From the NCBI GenBank assembly GCA_963169055.1, contig CAUJFU010000101.1:1-54222 (forward strand): DNA of 54,222 nucleotides, given 5' to 3'. This document shows, piece after piece, positions 24,483 to 33,644 of the stretch (positions are counted from its first letter, which is position 1; each line of letters starts with the position of its first letter). The position numbers and the translations under genes are program-made. Under the pieces are notes generated by a model, which saw only the letters and a program-made list of their open reading frames with translations, was not told where the DNA came from and did not search any database. The DNA is from Myxococcota bacterium (lineage in GTDB: Bacteria > Myxococcota_C > UBA6777).

Positions 24483-25577
24483 ATGGATATCGGTGTTCAA
24501 ACAGAAGCAGTGCAAGGGATGACTTCTCTGATCTTTGGGCAAGAAGTAGAGGTGCGTTGGTTGGCCTCTGCGACCAAAAATCTGGGTGTGGATCGTCGTT
24601 TGCGTGTGATGGCACCGATTCATCCGCAAGTGGGCGACGTGGTGGTGGTACGGACGTTGACGGAGAGCGAAGTGTACAACCGTTTGGAACTTCGCAACGG
24701 TGAGACGGTGCGTTTGGGGCGGGGAGATATCTTTGCGGGGGTATTGGGACGGCGCAAAGCACTGAAGGGGTTTGTGGGCGATGTTCCATCGTCTTTGGCG
24801 ATCGGAGATCGGCTGCACATGCTGAATCAGGGCGGATTGATCGGCTTGTGTACAGGGCATTACCACGAACTCGGCGAACCGATCGAGGTCGAAGTGTTGG
24901 GGGTGGTGGTGCATGGAGAGCGCGTGTTGAATCTGCGTGACTACGCGCTGCGTCCGATGGCTTCTTTGCCGACGTGTGCGCCGATCGTGATCATCGCAGG
25001 GGCTTGTATGCACTCTGGCAAGACGCAAGTGGCGGCCTCGCTGATCCAAGGTTTGACGAGCAAAGGATACCGCGTCGCGGGTGCGAAGCTTTCGGGTGTG
25101 GCGTGTTTGCGCGATACGCTCAAGATGGAGGCCCAAGGGGCGTTTCAAACGCTAAGCTTTTTGGATTGTGGGCATCCTTCGACGGTGGGTGTCGAGGATC
25201 TGACTTCTGTGGCACGCGATATCGTCGGTCATCTGAGCTTGCAAAACCCCGATCTGATCGTGATGGAGTTGGGGGATGGTTTGTTGGGTGGGTATCGCGT
25301 CGATACCGTCTTTGAGGATGCCGAACTGATGAAACATTGCGCAGCAGTGGTGTTTTGTGCGAACGACTTTGTCGGAGCGTGGGGCGGAATCCATCTGTTG
25401 CAAAAGAAAGGCGTGGGCATCGACGTGATCGCGGGTTCGGCCACGGATAGCCCGATGGGTGTAGAGTATATCGAGCGCGAGTTGGGCGTCTCCGCCGCCA
25501 ACGCATTGACTCAAGCCGATGCGTTGGTTCAGAAAGTCGAAGACAAGATCAAGCAAACGATGCACAAGGCCGCGTGA
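24483..25577 (+). CDS. P-loop NTPase of unknown function inside the arginine cluster
   Basis: The 364-residue protein has two parts. Residues 1-165 are mostly beta, with turns such as HPQVGDVVVVRTLTE and LAIGDRLHMLNQGG, suggesting a barrel domain. Residues 166-364 hold a Walker A motif GACMHSGKT (173-181), then RVAGAKLSGVACLRDTLKM and DLIVMELGDGLLGG, a layout like dethiobiotin synthetase or other SIMIBI-type ligases. DUF1611 is a possible distant relative, but its other motifs are not clear. Its stop codon shares one base with the argC start, so the two are translationally coupled. AAAAGGGAG favours the ATG at 24483 over two start codons just upstream. A role in arginine synthesis is inferred only from context. 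Confidence 0.75.
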   Translation: MDIGVQTEAVQGMTSLIFGQEVEVRWLASATKNLGVDRRLRVMAPIHPQVGDVVVVRTLTESEVYNRLELRNGETVRLGRGDIFAGVLGRRKALKGFVGDVPSSLAIGDRLHMLNQGGLIGLCTGHYHELGEPIEVEVLGVVVHGERVLNLRDYALRPMASLPTCAPIVIIAGACMHSGKTQVAASLIQGLTSKGYRVAGAKLSGVACLRDTLKMEAQGAFQTLSFLDCGHPSTVGVEDLTSVARDIVGHLSLQNPDLIVMELGDGLLGGYRVDTVFEDAELMKHCAAVVFCANDFVGAWGGIHLLQKKGVGIDVIAGSATDSPMGVEYIERELGVSAANALTQADALVQKVEDKIKQTMHKAA

Positions 25578-26611
25578 TGAAAGAAAAGCGGAAGATCGGG
25601 ATCGCAGGAGCCTCGGGGTACGGCGGGGGCGAGTTGTTGCGGTTGTTGTATGGGCATCCATTCGTGGAAGTTGTGTTGGCGACCGCGCATCAACAGGCAG
25701 GGCAGCGCGTCGATGCGATTCATCCGCATCTGCGGGGATTTTGTGATCTGGTGTGCGTGGACAATTCGATGAATCCTGCATGGGATTCGCTGGATCTGTT
25801 GTTTATGGCCTTGCCGCATGGTGAGAGTCCGCGTCTGGTGTCAAAGCTACCGCCTTCTTTGCGTGTGGTGGACTTGGCGGGTGATTTTCGACTGCGGGAT
25901 GCGGCCTTGTATACGAAGTTTTATGGTGGTGAGCATGCTTGTTTTGCGTCGCAAAAAGACTTTGTGTATGGCTTGACAGAACTTCAACGCGACGCGGTGC
26001 AAAAGGCCCATCGCATCGCCAATCCGGGTTGTTTTGCGACGGCGATCTTGTTGGGTTTGGGCCCGTTGATCGCGGAAGATATCACCACAGGGACGATCGT
26101 CGTGGACGCAAAGACGGGATCTTCGGGATCTGGTGCGCAAGCCAAAGCTGGAACACACCACCCCACACGAGATGCTGCGTTTCATGCGTACAAATCTTTT
26201 GAGCACCAACACGTTCCCGAGATCAAACAACTGTTGTATGACTTGAATCCACGATGGGACGGGGGATTTGTGTTTCAGCCTCATTCGGCTCCGATGGTGC
26301 GGGGGATCTTTGCGTCTTGTTATGTGACGTTGCGTGAGGCATGGTCATCTTCGGCCATCCAAAACCTTTACAACAAAGCCTATGGGACAAGTCCTTTTGT
26401 GCGGTTGGTTCAAGGTTCGCCGAACGTCTTGTGGGTGCGCGGAAGCAATTTTGCGGATCTTGGATTCGTCGTCGAAGATCGCCAATTGATCGTGTTTGTG
26501 GCCATCGACAACCTTGTCAAAGGCGCGTCGGGACAAGCCATTCAAAATATGAATCTGCTTTTCGGTTGGCCCGAACAGACGGGCCTTTTGATCCCGGGAG
26601 CGTGCCCCTGA
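25577..26611 (+). CDS. argC: N-acetyl-gamma-glutamyl-phosphate reductase (or related carrier-linked form)
   Basis: ArgC reduces the acyl-phosphate made by ArgB to the semialdehyde. The Rossmann start is GIAGASGYGGGELLRLL and the catalytic cysteine lies in ANPGCFATAI. The segment AKTGSSGSGAQAKAGTHHPT followed by YKSFEHQHVPEIKQ resembles the ArgC subgroup of Bacteroidetes and the LysY reductases more than the classical proteobacterial form, so the substrate could be N-acetyl-, N-succinyl- or protein-linked glutamyl phosphate. No LysW carrier gene is seen in the window. The ATG overlaps the upstream stop by one base; a GTG one codon earlier is an alternative. Confidence 0.93.
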   Translation: MKEKRKIGIAGASGYGGGELLRLLYGHPFVEVVLATAHQQAGQRVDAIHPHLRGFCDLVCVDNSMNPAWDSLDLLFMALPHGESPRLVSKLPPSLRVVDLAGDFRLRDAALYTKFYGGEHACFASQKDFVYGLTELQRDAVQKAHRIANPGCFATAILLGLGPLIAEDITTGTIVVDAKTGSSGSGAQAKAGTHHPTRDAAFHAYKSFEHQHVPEIKQLLYDLNPRWDGGFVFQPHSAPMVRGIFASCYVTLREAWSSSAIQNLYNKAYGTSPFVRLVQGSPNVLWVRGSNFADLGFVVEDRQLIVFVAIDNLVKGASGQAIQNMNLLFGWPEQTGLLIPGACP

Positions 26612-26720
26612 CAAGATGGGTCGTTGGCTCTTTTGGGGGTGTCCCGCGTGAAAGAGCCGAAGAGACGGTTCTTTTGCGGCGCGGTGCGTTTGGACATGCG
26701 CATCGTTGCGGAGAATTGAG

Positions 26721-27887
26721 ATGTACGATATCGTCGCGCAAGAAGAGCGTTATCAACTCAAAACATACAAAAAATTTCCTTTTGCGATCGCCAAAGGCGA
26801 AGGGTCATGGGTGATCACCACGGAGGGGGAGCGTTATCTCGATCTCTATGGCGGACACGCGGTGGTTTCGACAGGGCATTGTCACCCACATGTCGTCAAA
26901 GCCATCCAAGATCAAGCTGCAACGCTGTTGTTTTACTCCAACCTCGTCTACCACGAAACTCGCGCAAGAGCTGCCGAGATGCTCGCAAAAGCCGCCCCCG
27001 AAGGGATGGATCATGTCTTCTTTATCAATTCGGGAGCCGAAGCCAACGACAACGCACTCAAACTTGCGCGTCAGCTCACCAAGAAAAGCATGATCTTGAG
27101 CTTTGATGGTGGATTTCATGGCCGAACCATCGCGACTTTGAGTGCCACAGGGGTTCCCAAGTACCGCGATGTGATCGTGCCGCGCATGATGGAACATCTG
27201 TTTGCGCCCTTTGGCGATCTGGAAGCTGTTGCAGCGTTGTTCGCCAAACATCCGATCGCAGGGGTGATGTTGGAGCCGATCCAGAGTATGGCGGGCGTGC
27301 GGATGGCTGAACCCTCTTTTTATCAAGGGCTGCGGGCGTTGTGCGATCAACACGATGCGCTGTTGATCTACGATGAAGTGCAAACGGGCTTTGGGCGAAC
27401 AGGCGGGCAGATGTTCTTTGCGCCGCGTGCGGGGGTGGTTCCTGATCTGATCACTTTGGCCAAATCGATCGGAAGCGGCGTTCCGATGGGGGCTTTGCTG
27501 GTTCGTGATCGTTATGCAGCGCAGATCCATTACGGCGATCTCGGAACGACCTTTGGTGGGGGGCCGCTGGCCTCGGCAGCCCTGAAAGCCACGCTCGAAG
27601 TGATCGAACAAGAAAACTTGCTCGATCATGTGGCCCGCGAAAGCGCTTATCTCACAGAACAATTGATCGGGATGGACGGCGTTGAAAAAGTCCTTGGGCT
27701 GGGCTTTTTGATGGGCGTCCGTTTTACAAAACCCGCCGCGCAGATCCAAAAACAATTGCTGGAAAACAAGATCATCACAGGGTTGTCCGAAGATCCCCAT
27801 GTGATGCGGCTTTTGCCTCCTTTGGTTCTCAAACGCGAAGAGATCGATCTGTTCCTTTCTGTGTTGATCCGTTGTCTTTCTGTTTGA
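26721..27887 (+). CDS. argD: Acetylornithine-type aminotransferase
   Basis: A class III PLP aminotransferase that converts the N-acyl-glutamate semialdehyde to N-acyl-ornithine. Typical blocks include [42 protein letters not shown] and the PLP lysine in [11 protein letters not shown] (Lys248). The start [20 protein letters not shown] closely resembles the Bacteroidetes ArgD subgroup, in line with the neighbouring ArgC. The ATG at 26721 has CGGAG 7 nt upstream; the product has 388 residues. It follows argC by 109 nt and precedes argB by 19 nt. Confidence 0.93.
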   Translation: MYDIVAQEERYQLKTYKKFPFAIAKGEGSWVITTEGERYLDLYGGHAVVSTGHCHPHVVKAIQDQAATLLFYSNLVYHETRARAAEMLAKAAPEGMDHVFFINSGAEANDNALKLARQLTKKSMILSFDGGFHGRTIATLSATGVPKYRDVIVPRMMEHLFAPFGDLEAVAALFAKHPIAGVMLEPIQSMAGVRMAEPSFYQGLRALCDQHDALLIYDEVQTGFGRTGGQMFFAPRAGVVPDLITLAKSIGSGVPMGALLVRDRYAAQIHYGDLGTTFGGGPLASAALKATLEVIEQENLLDHVARESAYLTEQLIGMDGVEKVLGLGFLMGVRFTKPAAQIQKQLLENKIITGLSEDPHVMRLLPPLVLKREEIDLFLSVLIRCLSV

Positions 27888-27906
27888 TGTGCGGAGCGTG
27901 TGAGCC

Positions 27907-28827
27907 TTGCAAGAACGTCTCGATCAAATGAAGCGAATCGCCCCGCTGGTGGCGCGTTTTCGTGGAAAAGTGTTTGTGGTCAAACTGAGTGGCCGAGTCA
28001 CCGAAGATCCTGTGATCTGGTCGTCTCTGGCCGAAGATATCTGTGTCTGTGTCCAGATGGGCATACGCATCGTGATCCTGCACGGTGGCGGAAAGCAGAT
28101 GGAGCAGATGGCGGCGGAACTGGGGATACCGCAACAAGTGATCAATGGCCGCCGTGTGACGGATGATGCAACGTTGCGGCTTGCGATGATGACTTTTGCA
28201 GGGAGCATCAACACGCAGATCTTGGGGACATTACAGGGATTGGGCCTCGAAGCGGTCGGATTATCGGGGGTGGACGCAGGGTTGGTTTTGGCAAGCAAGC
28301 GGCCTGTGCAACGCTTGGTGGATCGCGAAACAGGCGAAGAACGCGACGTGGACTTCGGTCACGTGGGTGATATCGAATCGATCCAACCCGCACTGTTGCT
28401 GCATCTGTTAGAGCGCGGTTATCTTCCTGTGATCGCCTCGTTGGGGGTCAGCCGAAAAGGCGAGATCCTCAATATCAACGCAGACACGATCGCCTCGGAG
28501 ATCGCGATCGCGTTGCAAGCAGACAAGTTGATCTTGCTCAGCAACACCGACGGCATCTATCGCGATCTTCACGATCCCCAAACCCGCATCCCTCGCCTGT
28601 CTTTGCAAGAAGCTGAAACCCTCTATTCCTCCCAAAGCATCGGCGCAGGTATGCTGCCCAAACTCAAATCCATCCTGTCCTTGTTGGAGCGAGGCGTTCA
28701 AAGCGCCCACCTGATCAATGGTTTGCGACCCAACGCGCTCTTGCAAGAAATCTTTACCGAAGAAGGTTCAGGAACCACGATCCATCGTTATGTACGGGGG
28801 GTGACAGGGCAGGGGCGCTTGGTGTAA
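27907..28827 (+). CDS. argB: Acetylglutamate kinase-type amino acid kinase
   Basis: ArgB phosphorylates N-acetylglutamate. The amino-acid-kinase fold is shown by VILHGGGKQMEQM, GLSGVDAGLV, NINADTIASEIA and LLSNTDGIY. The first nucleotide-binding loop reads VVKLSGRV (Lys26-Leu-Ser-Gly), where the family normally has K-x-G-G; the lysine is kept but one glycine is Ser28. The length of 306 residues, with an N-terminal helix before the kinase core, is normal. The TTG start has a distant GGAG; an ATG at codon 8 is possible. With ArgC and ArgD it forms three of the ornithine-pathway steps; argJ/argE and argFGH are not in the window. Confidence 0.88.
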   Translation: MQERLDQMKRIAPLVARFRGKVFVVKLSGRVTEDPVIWSSLAEDICVCVQMGIRIVILHGGGKQMEQMAAELGIPQQVINGRRVTDDATLRLAMMTFAGSINTQILGTLQGLGLEAVGLSGVDAGLVLASKRPVQRLVDRETGEERDVDFGHVGDIESIQPALLLHLLERGYLPVIASLGVSRKGEILNINADTIASEIAIALQADKLILLSNTDGIYRDLHDPQTRIPRLSLQEAETLYSSQSIGAGMLPKLKSILSLLERGVQSAHLINGLRPNALLQEIFTEEGSGTTIHRYVRGVTGQGRLV

Positions 28828-28884
28828 TGTGGGCCGTTCGTGCCATCGCGCACGTTGGAATCAACTTGTAGGAGCAAATGCCCG

Positions 28885-29310
28885 ATGATCAGCCATGTGT
28901 GGACGGTCATCTGTTCGCGCAGTGTGATCGACGAAGCCTCCAAAAATATCAGCTTGATGGATATCGTTGAGCAGGTCACGATCAGCGCGGAGAGTGCGAA
29001 ACAAAAAGAAACGTTGTTGCCCATGCCCTTTGAGGTGGTGACCCTTTGGGCAAAAGAAGCAGCGACGGGAAAGAGCGAAACCGAAGCCCGCTTGCGGTTG
29101 TTGTCTCCCGAAGGAAAAGAGATCCATCACCAGATCTATCGCGTCGATCTTCACGAACATCCCCGAATGCGCACTCGAATCCGTGTTCCCGGCCTACCAT
29201 TTGTGGGCGCGGGGACGTACAAGTTTTGTGTCGATCTCCGCCGCCAAGACGGCGAAACATGGCGTGAGGTTGCTCATATCCCCCTACAGATCCAGATCGA
29301 CGCTCCCTGA
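28885..29310 (+). CDS. Small protein of unknown function, DUF6941-like
   Basis: The ATG at 28885 follows GTAGGAG and gives 141 residues starting MISHVWTVICSRSVIDEASK. Alternating hydrophobic stretches (FEVVTLWAKEA, EARLRLLSPEGKEI, THE-type turn, VGAGTYKFCVDLRRQDGE) suggest a beta-sandwich. The N-terminal pattern of cysteine followed by D-x2-N-x-(I/L)-SLMDIVE recalls the DUF6941 family, which has no known role. It follows argB by 57 nt on the same strand, so it may be co-transcribed, but nothing links it to arginine metabolism. Confidence 0.65.
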   Translation: MISHVWTVICSRSVIDEASKNISLMDIVEQVTISAESAKQKETLLPMPFEVVTLWAKEAATGKSETEARLRLLSPEGKEIHHQIYRVDLHEHPRMRTRIRVPGLPFVGAGTYKFCVDLRRQDGETWREVAHIPLQIQIDAP

Positions 29311-29360
29311 TATCGTTCCAAATCGATTCTCCCATAGGAGTGGCTTGTTCGATCGATTTT

Positions 29361-29485
29361 GTGGGGCTTTGCCCCACGCCCCACAAGGGAGCGCGGCTCC
29401 CTTGACCCTGTATCGGCGGAACGAGCAAGTGTTTTTCACACAGACGGCTCTACCGCGTGAGACACCGCGAACACGGGGTTTTTGA
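29361..29485 (+). repeat. Dispersed double-hairpin intergenic repeat, copy 2
   Basis: Same layout as at 15.35 kb: GTGGGG/CCCCAC, then AAGGGAGC/GCTCCCTT, then TATCGGCGGAACGAGC, GTTTTTCACACAGACGGCTC and the end CGCGAACACGGGGTTTTTG. It lies 50 nt after the small gene and in the same direction. The last segment with its T-run could terminate transcription. Confidence 0.82.
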
Positions 29486-29526
29486 AGAACCGCGTCCCTC
29501 CTGTTCCGACAGAATTGTTTTTCGAT

Positions 29527-29572
29527 GCTTTTTAGATTTTCCATCCAGAGCTTTTTAGATTTTTCATCCAGA
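29527..29572 (+). repeat. 23-bp tandem duplication before a start codon
   Basis: Two copies of GCTTTTTAGATTTTCCATCC plus AGA stand head to tail (one C/T difference) and end 14 nt before the next ATG. Similar short duplications precede other genes in the window. The AAGGAG ribosome site lies just after the second copy. Confidence 0.9.
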
Positions 29573-29585
29573 CAAGGAGTCGAAC

Positions 29586-30824
29586 ATGCCCATCCAAGGC
29601 CCATCTTCTCGCCCGACACAACCCATCCATACCACCGCGCCCACCGCGCCCACCGCGCCTGCGACGCCCTCCGCACAACCTCAACCCTCTTCACCAAATC
29701 TGCACACCAACAGCTTTGAGGCCGGACGCAGCGAGGCTGTCGCCTTGCCGCCTGCCGTCCAAGAACGCACCAACGCTGCGCTCGCTCGCTTTGAATCCAC
29801 CTTGCGCCAAACGCTGCATCACGACGCAATGTCCCTTGCTGCCGGGCATACGCCCGTTCGCGCAGGAGATCCGCTCTCCGACGCCCAAACCAGCGCGCTC
29901 AAAGACGCTACCAAAGACCTGTTTTTGGCGATGCCGATCGGTGCGCTCTCTCCAAGCGCAAGCGCCGAACTCAAGGGCTTTTTGGGACGCCAAGGTCTTT
30001 CGACCGAAGGACTCGAAACCAAAACGCTCGGTGAACTCGGACAGATCGGCGGTGATCTTGCCAAAAAATGGGCCGACGATCTCAAGGACAACTCTCCCGG
30101 CGTTTATTATGGGGCGCTGGCTGCTGGGGCCGCAGCTATCGGAGCTTACGGTTATCTCGAAGGCTCTGATGCGCTCAAAAAGCTCGGTATCAAGCCCGAA
30201 TTCAAAAAAGACTTCTTTGACAAGAATCTCAGCATCAAAGCCGAAGGGATGTGGGGCAAGCGCTTTTCAGACCCGAATATCCGAGCCGATATCAATGGCC
30301 GCGTCCAGATCAATCCGTTGACGCTGCGGATCAGTTCAAGCATCGATGCACGCAAACTCGAAGACACCAAGCTCGGTCTTGGAGCGCGGCTTGGTGATGA
30401 TCAACGCTACCTCGATGTCCAAGCCAACGGCGATATCCGCAACGGTCTCCAAGACCTGACCGTCTCGGGACGTTGGAGCAATGATCGCTTAACCGCCCGA
30501 GGTACGGCAACTTTGGACGATCGATTTGCGCTGCGCGAGGGAGAAGTCGGTTTGACTACGCGCATCAACGACAGCTTGACCACCGATCTCGACGTCAAGT
30601 TTGGGCCCGATTGGAAACCTGCTTCGGCGGGTGGTTCCGTGTCTTATCAACGCGATAACTTCCGCCTCAATGCAGGGGTGCGCCACGAATTTGGCGAAGA
30701 TCGCACCTCTGCCCATGTCTCTGCGTCTTACACGCCCACTCGTGACTTGGAGCTTGGGCTTCAAGGCGGGTATGATTCTGATCGAGGCGGTCGCATCGGC
30801 GTTGGCCTGACGTGGCGTTTCTAA
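29586..30824 (+). CDS. Barrel-like protein without a signal peptide, function unknown
   Basis: The 412-residue protein starts with a Pro/Thr/Ser/Ala-rich tail of about 45 residues including APTAPTAPAT, followed by a helical region to about residue 170. A small Gly/Ala helix (YGALAAGAAAIGAYGYL) comes next, then about 200 residues of alternating strands such as LTVSGRWSNDRLTARGTATL and SVSYQRDNFRLNAGVRHEF, ending GVGLTWRF. Strand repeats and a terminal Phe are typical of outer-membrane barrels, yet no Sec signal is visible at the N-terminus, and no upstream start supplies one. Such a protein might be exported by another route or be a soluble repeat protein. AAGGAG supports the ATG. Confidence 0.7.
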   Translation: MPIQGPSSRPTQPIHTTAPTAPTAPATPSAQPQPSSPNLHTNSFEAGRSEAVALPPAVQERTNAALARFESTLRQTLHHDAMSLAAGHTPVRAGDPLSDAQTSALKDATKDLFLAMPIGALSPSASAELKGFLGRQGLSTEGLETKTLGELGQIGGDLAKKWADDLKDNSPGVYYGALAAGAAAIGAYGYLEGSDALKKLGIKPEFKKDFFDKNLSIKAEGMWGKRFSDPNIRADINGRVQINPLTLRISSSIDARKLEDTKLGLGARLGDDQRYLDVQANGDIRNGLQDLTVSGRWSNDRLTARGTATLDDRFALREGEVGLTTRINDSLTTDLDVKFGPDWKPASAGGSVSYQRDNFRLNAGVRHEFGEDRTSAHVSASYTPTRDLELGLQGGYDSDRGGRIGVGLTWRF

Positions 30825-30978
30825 ACGCCAGTACCTTCCGCACCTCGCCGCAACGTACCATCGTGTCGGCGTAGATGGTGTGCCGTTTCTTTGTGTCAGC
30901 CCTCCTTCCAAACCATTCTCTCCTTCCGCCCAATGCCCCGCCTTTTTCGATTTTTTGAGCATCATGGAGGCTTTTCGT

Positions 30979-33525
30979 ATGAAGACGCAAGATATCTTGC
31001 AGTCGCTCAAGCAGCTTGGCGAATTGCGCGCACAAGGTGTGCTTTCCGAAGAAGAGTTTACACGCGAAAAAGCTGCACTGATGGGGATGTTGCAACAAGC
31101 ACGCAGCTTGGCAGGAGCCTATCCCGCAACCAAGGCCGCCGATACCTTCGCAACGGGGTTTGTTGGAACGCCTTCCGCCCAATGCCCCGCCTCTTCCGAT
31201 ACCTCGATGGCCTCCGTTCAACAGTCATCCCCGAAGGCATCGCCTGTCTCTGACGCTTCGATGGCCCTTGTTGAACAGCCATCCTCCAAGGCATCGCTCA
31301 CCTCCGAGTCCTTGATTCCTCTCGTTGGACGGCCTGTTGTGCTGGCGGCGGATCTTTTCGCCACAGGGTATGCCGCCCCATCGAAGCCACAAGTCCTACA
31401 GACGCAAACCTCCGAAGATACGCAGCTTTCTTCCTCGGCGCAGGCAGCGCGTGCGCAAAGCTCCGAAGAAGCGTTGCTTTTTCCTTCCGATGCTTCGATG
31501 TCTTTGCGACAGGCTGCGAAGGCGGCGGATCTTTTTTCGACAGGAGGAGGGATGCCCGAAGATACGGGCGCAGAGAGGATGCGTGGACAAGAGGGGGCTG
31601 CGCCTGTCCAAGGACTGATCGGTGGGCGTTATCAACGAATTGCTACGCTTGGTCGCGGTGGGATGGGAGAGATCTGGCACGTTCGCGATCTCCAAAACGG
31701 CCAAGAATACGCGCTGAAGGCGCTTCATGACGGACTGCCGCAGATGCGCGAGATGTTTGTGCGGGAATTCCAAGCCCTACAACGTCTGCGCCATCCGCAT
31801 ATCGTGCGACTGGACGAGCTTGGGCGCGATCCTGCGCTTGGGTTCTTTTTTACGATGGAGCTGTTGCGCGGCGAAGATCTTCAAACGTTTCTAGATCGTG
31901 CGAAGACCGAACAACGGCATCCTTTGATCGCGCCATCTGTGCTGATCGAATGGGTGGAGCAGATCGCACAAGCCCTTGATTCAGCCCATGCACAGGGGAT
32001 CTTGCACCTCGATCTCAAACCCGCCAACATCTTTCTTTGCCAAGAAGGGGTGCGACTGATCGACTTTGGGATCGCACAGATGCGGGCCTTGGCATCGGGT
32101 CGTCCGACAATGGGAACGGTGTACTATATGGCTCCCGAACAATTGAGCGGGGATGCCGCTCTTTCCGCTGCTGCGGATGTGTATGCGCTGGGGGTTGTGG
32201 TCTACCAGATGTTGACAGGGAAGATCTTTCAAGGCGGGATGCCCGGGCCTTCGCAGATCGATCGGTCTCTTCCGCGTGCTTTGGACGCTGTACACGAAAA
32301 AGCCACTTGTTGGCCGCCCACCGAACGCTTTCATAAACCCTCTGCTTTGGCCGAAGCCTTGCGACGTGCGTTACAAAGCGCGCCGATCACGCCCCCCAAA
32401 GAGCTTCCTCAACCCGCACCCAGCAAAGAGCCTTCTCCACGCCAAGAAGCTCTGCGTCCTGTTGCCCCCGAACCATCGCCTGTTTCGCAAGTCGTACAAC
32501 TTCCGCACGCTGCAAAAGACAAACTGGCGACGTGGCCCGCAACACATTGGACCGAGATCCGCAAAGGCATGGATCGCAAACGCCCTCGTTGGTTGCAGAC
32601 GCCTTTCTTGCGCAAACCTCCCCAACTTGCCCTTGCATCGGCGCTTTCAGATGCAGAACGCTCGACTCTCCCGATCGCTCCGTTAGAAGGGTCTGTTGTG
32701 CTGTTGGATCGCTCAGGAAAACCATTGATGGAGCTTTGTGCGATCCCCAGCGGCACGTACATCGTTGGAGCCGAAAAACGCGACAAACAAGCGCGGCGCT
32801 CGGAAAAGCCTTATCAAAAAGTCGAACTGATGGGCTTTTGGATGGCGCGCACGCTGATCACCTGTGGCCTCTGGCGGCGCTTTCTCGAAGAAAGCGGCTA
32901 CGAACCCGAGCGCGGTGATCGCCACCTCGAATATCTGTACGGCTGGACGGGGCAGAACCCGCCCACCCAAAGGCCGGGACATCCGCCCGACCACCCGACT
33001 TCTACAGCATCCGATCTGTTGAACATCCCTGTGACACATCTTTCAGCGCTCCATGCGTGGGCCTTTTGTGACTTTTACGGACTGGCGCTGCCCTCCGAGG
33101 CACAATGGGAAGCCGCTGCACGAGGACCACAAGCCCCGTTGTATCCGTGGGGAAATACCCCGCCACCCTCACGCGAACAAGGCCCCTCCAACCAAGCCAA
33201 TCTCGGGCGACCTACCCATCGGCCTTCTTTTGTGTGGGCCTGTCCACAGGGCGCTTCTCCCTTTGGTTTGCTCGATATGGTCGGCAACGTGCGGCAGTGG
33301 GTGGCCGATGCGTTCGACGCAACGTGGCTTCAAAAACTCCATGACCGCGATCCTGTGATCCCAAGCCTCGATCGCGCTCACTTCATTTCCACCCGTGGCT
33401 CCGAATCTTCCACCGCTCCTGATCTTGCTCAAACCTACCGACGCAGCCACGAACCCCCCGATGTCTGCCTTGCCACCGTCGGTTTCCGCCCCAGCCTCGA
33501 TATCGATCCGTTTGGGTTGCTGTGA
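30979..33525 (+). CDS. Ser/Thr protein kinase fused to an FGE-sulfatase-fold domain
   Basis: The start with GGAGG 8 nt upstream gives 848 residues. Residues 1-45 resemble a short SHOCT-like helical motif (LGELRAQGVLSEEEFTREKA). The linker to 215 has three copies of AAD(L/T)F(A/S)TG at 53, 123 and 182. The kinase domain (about 215-475) has GRGGMG, Lys247 in YALKAL, HLDLKPAN (Asp345, with Leu replacing the Arg of HRD) and DFG at 362. The C-terminal 270 residues form an FGE-sulfatase/C-lectin-like domain (IPSGTYIVGA, LPSEAQWEAAARG, GNVRQWVAD, VGFRPSL) like that of Pkn1. The active-site cysteine pair of true formylglycine enzymes is not evident, so a binding role is more likely. No membrane segment is seen. 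Confidence 0.9.
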   Translation: MKTQDILQSLKQLGELRAQGVLSEEEFTREKAALMGMLQQARSLAGAYPATKAADTFATGFVGTPSAQCPASSDTSMASVQQSSPKASPVSDASMALVEQPSSKASLTSESLIPLVGRPVVLAADLFATGYAAPSKPQVLQTQTSEDTQLSSSAQAARAQSSEEALLFPSDASMSLRQAAKAADLFSTGGGMPEDTGAERMRGQEGAAPVQGLIGGRYQRIATLGRGGMGEIWHVRDLQNGQEYALKALHDGLPQMREMFVREFQALQRLRHPHIVRLDELGRDPALGFFFTMELLRGEDLQTFLDRAKTEQRHPLIAPSVLIEWVEQIAQALDSAHAQGILHLDLKPANIFLCQEGVRLIDFGIAQMRALASGRPTMGTVYYMAPEQLSGDAALSAAADVYALGVVVYQMLTGKIFQGGMPGPSQIDRSLPRALDAVHEKATCWPPTERFHKPSALAEALRRALQSAPITPPKELPQPAPSKEPSPRQEALRPVAPEPSPVSQVVQLPHAAKDKLATWPATHWTEIRKGMDRKRPRWLQTPFLRKPPQLALASALSDAERSTLPIAPLEGSVVLLDRSGKPLMELCAIPSGTYIVGAEKRDKQARRSEKPYQKVELMGFWMARTLITCGLWRRFLEESGYEPERGDRHLEYLYGWTGQNPPTQRPGHPPDHPTSTASDLLNIPVTHLSALHAWAFCDFYGLALPSEAQWEAAARGPQAPLYPWGNTPPPSREQGPSNQANLGRPTHRPSFVWACPQGASPFGLLDMVGNVRQWVADAFDATWLQKLHDRDPVIPSLDRAHFISTRGSESSTAPDLAQTYRRSHEPPDVCLATVGFRPSLDIDPFGLL

Positions 33526-33644
33526 CACTTCTTTTTGTTGATCGGCTCGTGTGGCTGTGCCGTTTCGTTTTTTGGGGCGCGGGATCTTGATCTTTTTTTG
33601 AACTTGTGCTGTCGTTTCTGCGTTTGTGTCCATCAACTTCGCTT

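Noticed and set aside
24006..25148. 380-codon minus-strand frame over argR and the P-loop gene
   Set aside because: His/Arg-rich nonsense product opposite two well-supported genes.
25577..28827. LysW-dependent lysine/arginine pathway
   Set aside because: ArgC has LysY-like features, but no small acidic LysW carrier or LysX ligase gene is visible in the window, so the acetyl/succinyl route is kept as the default.
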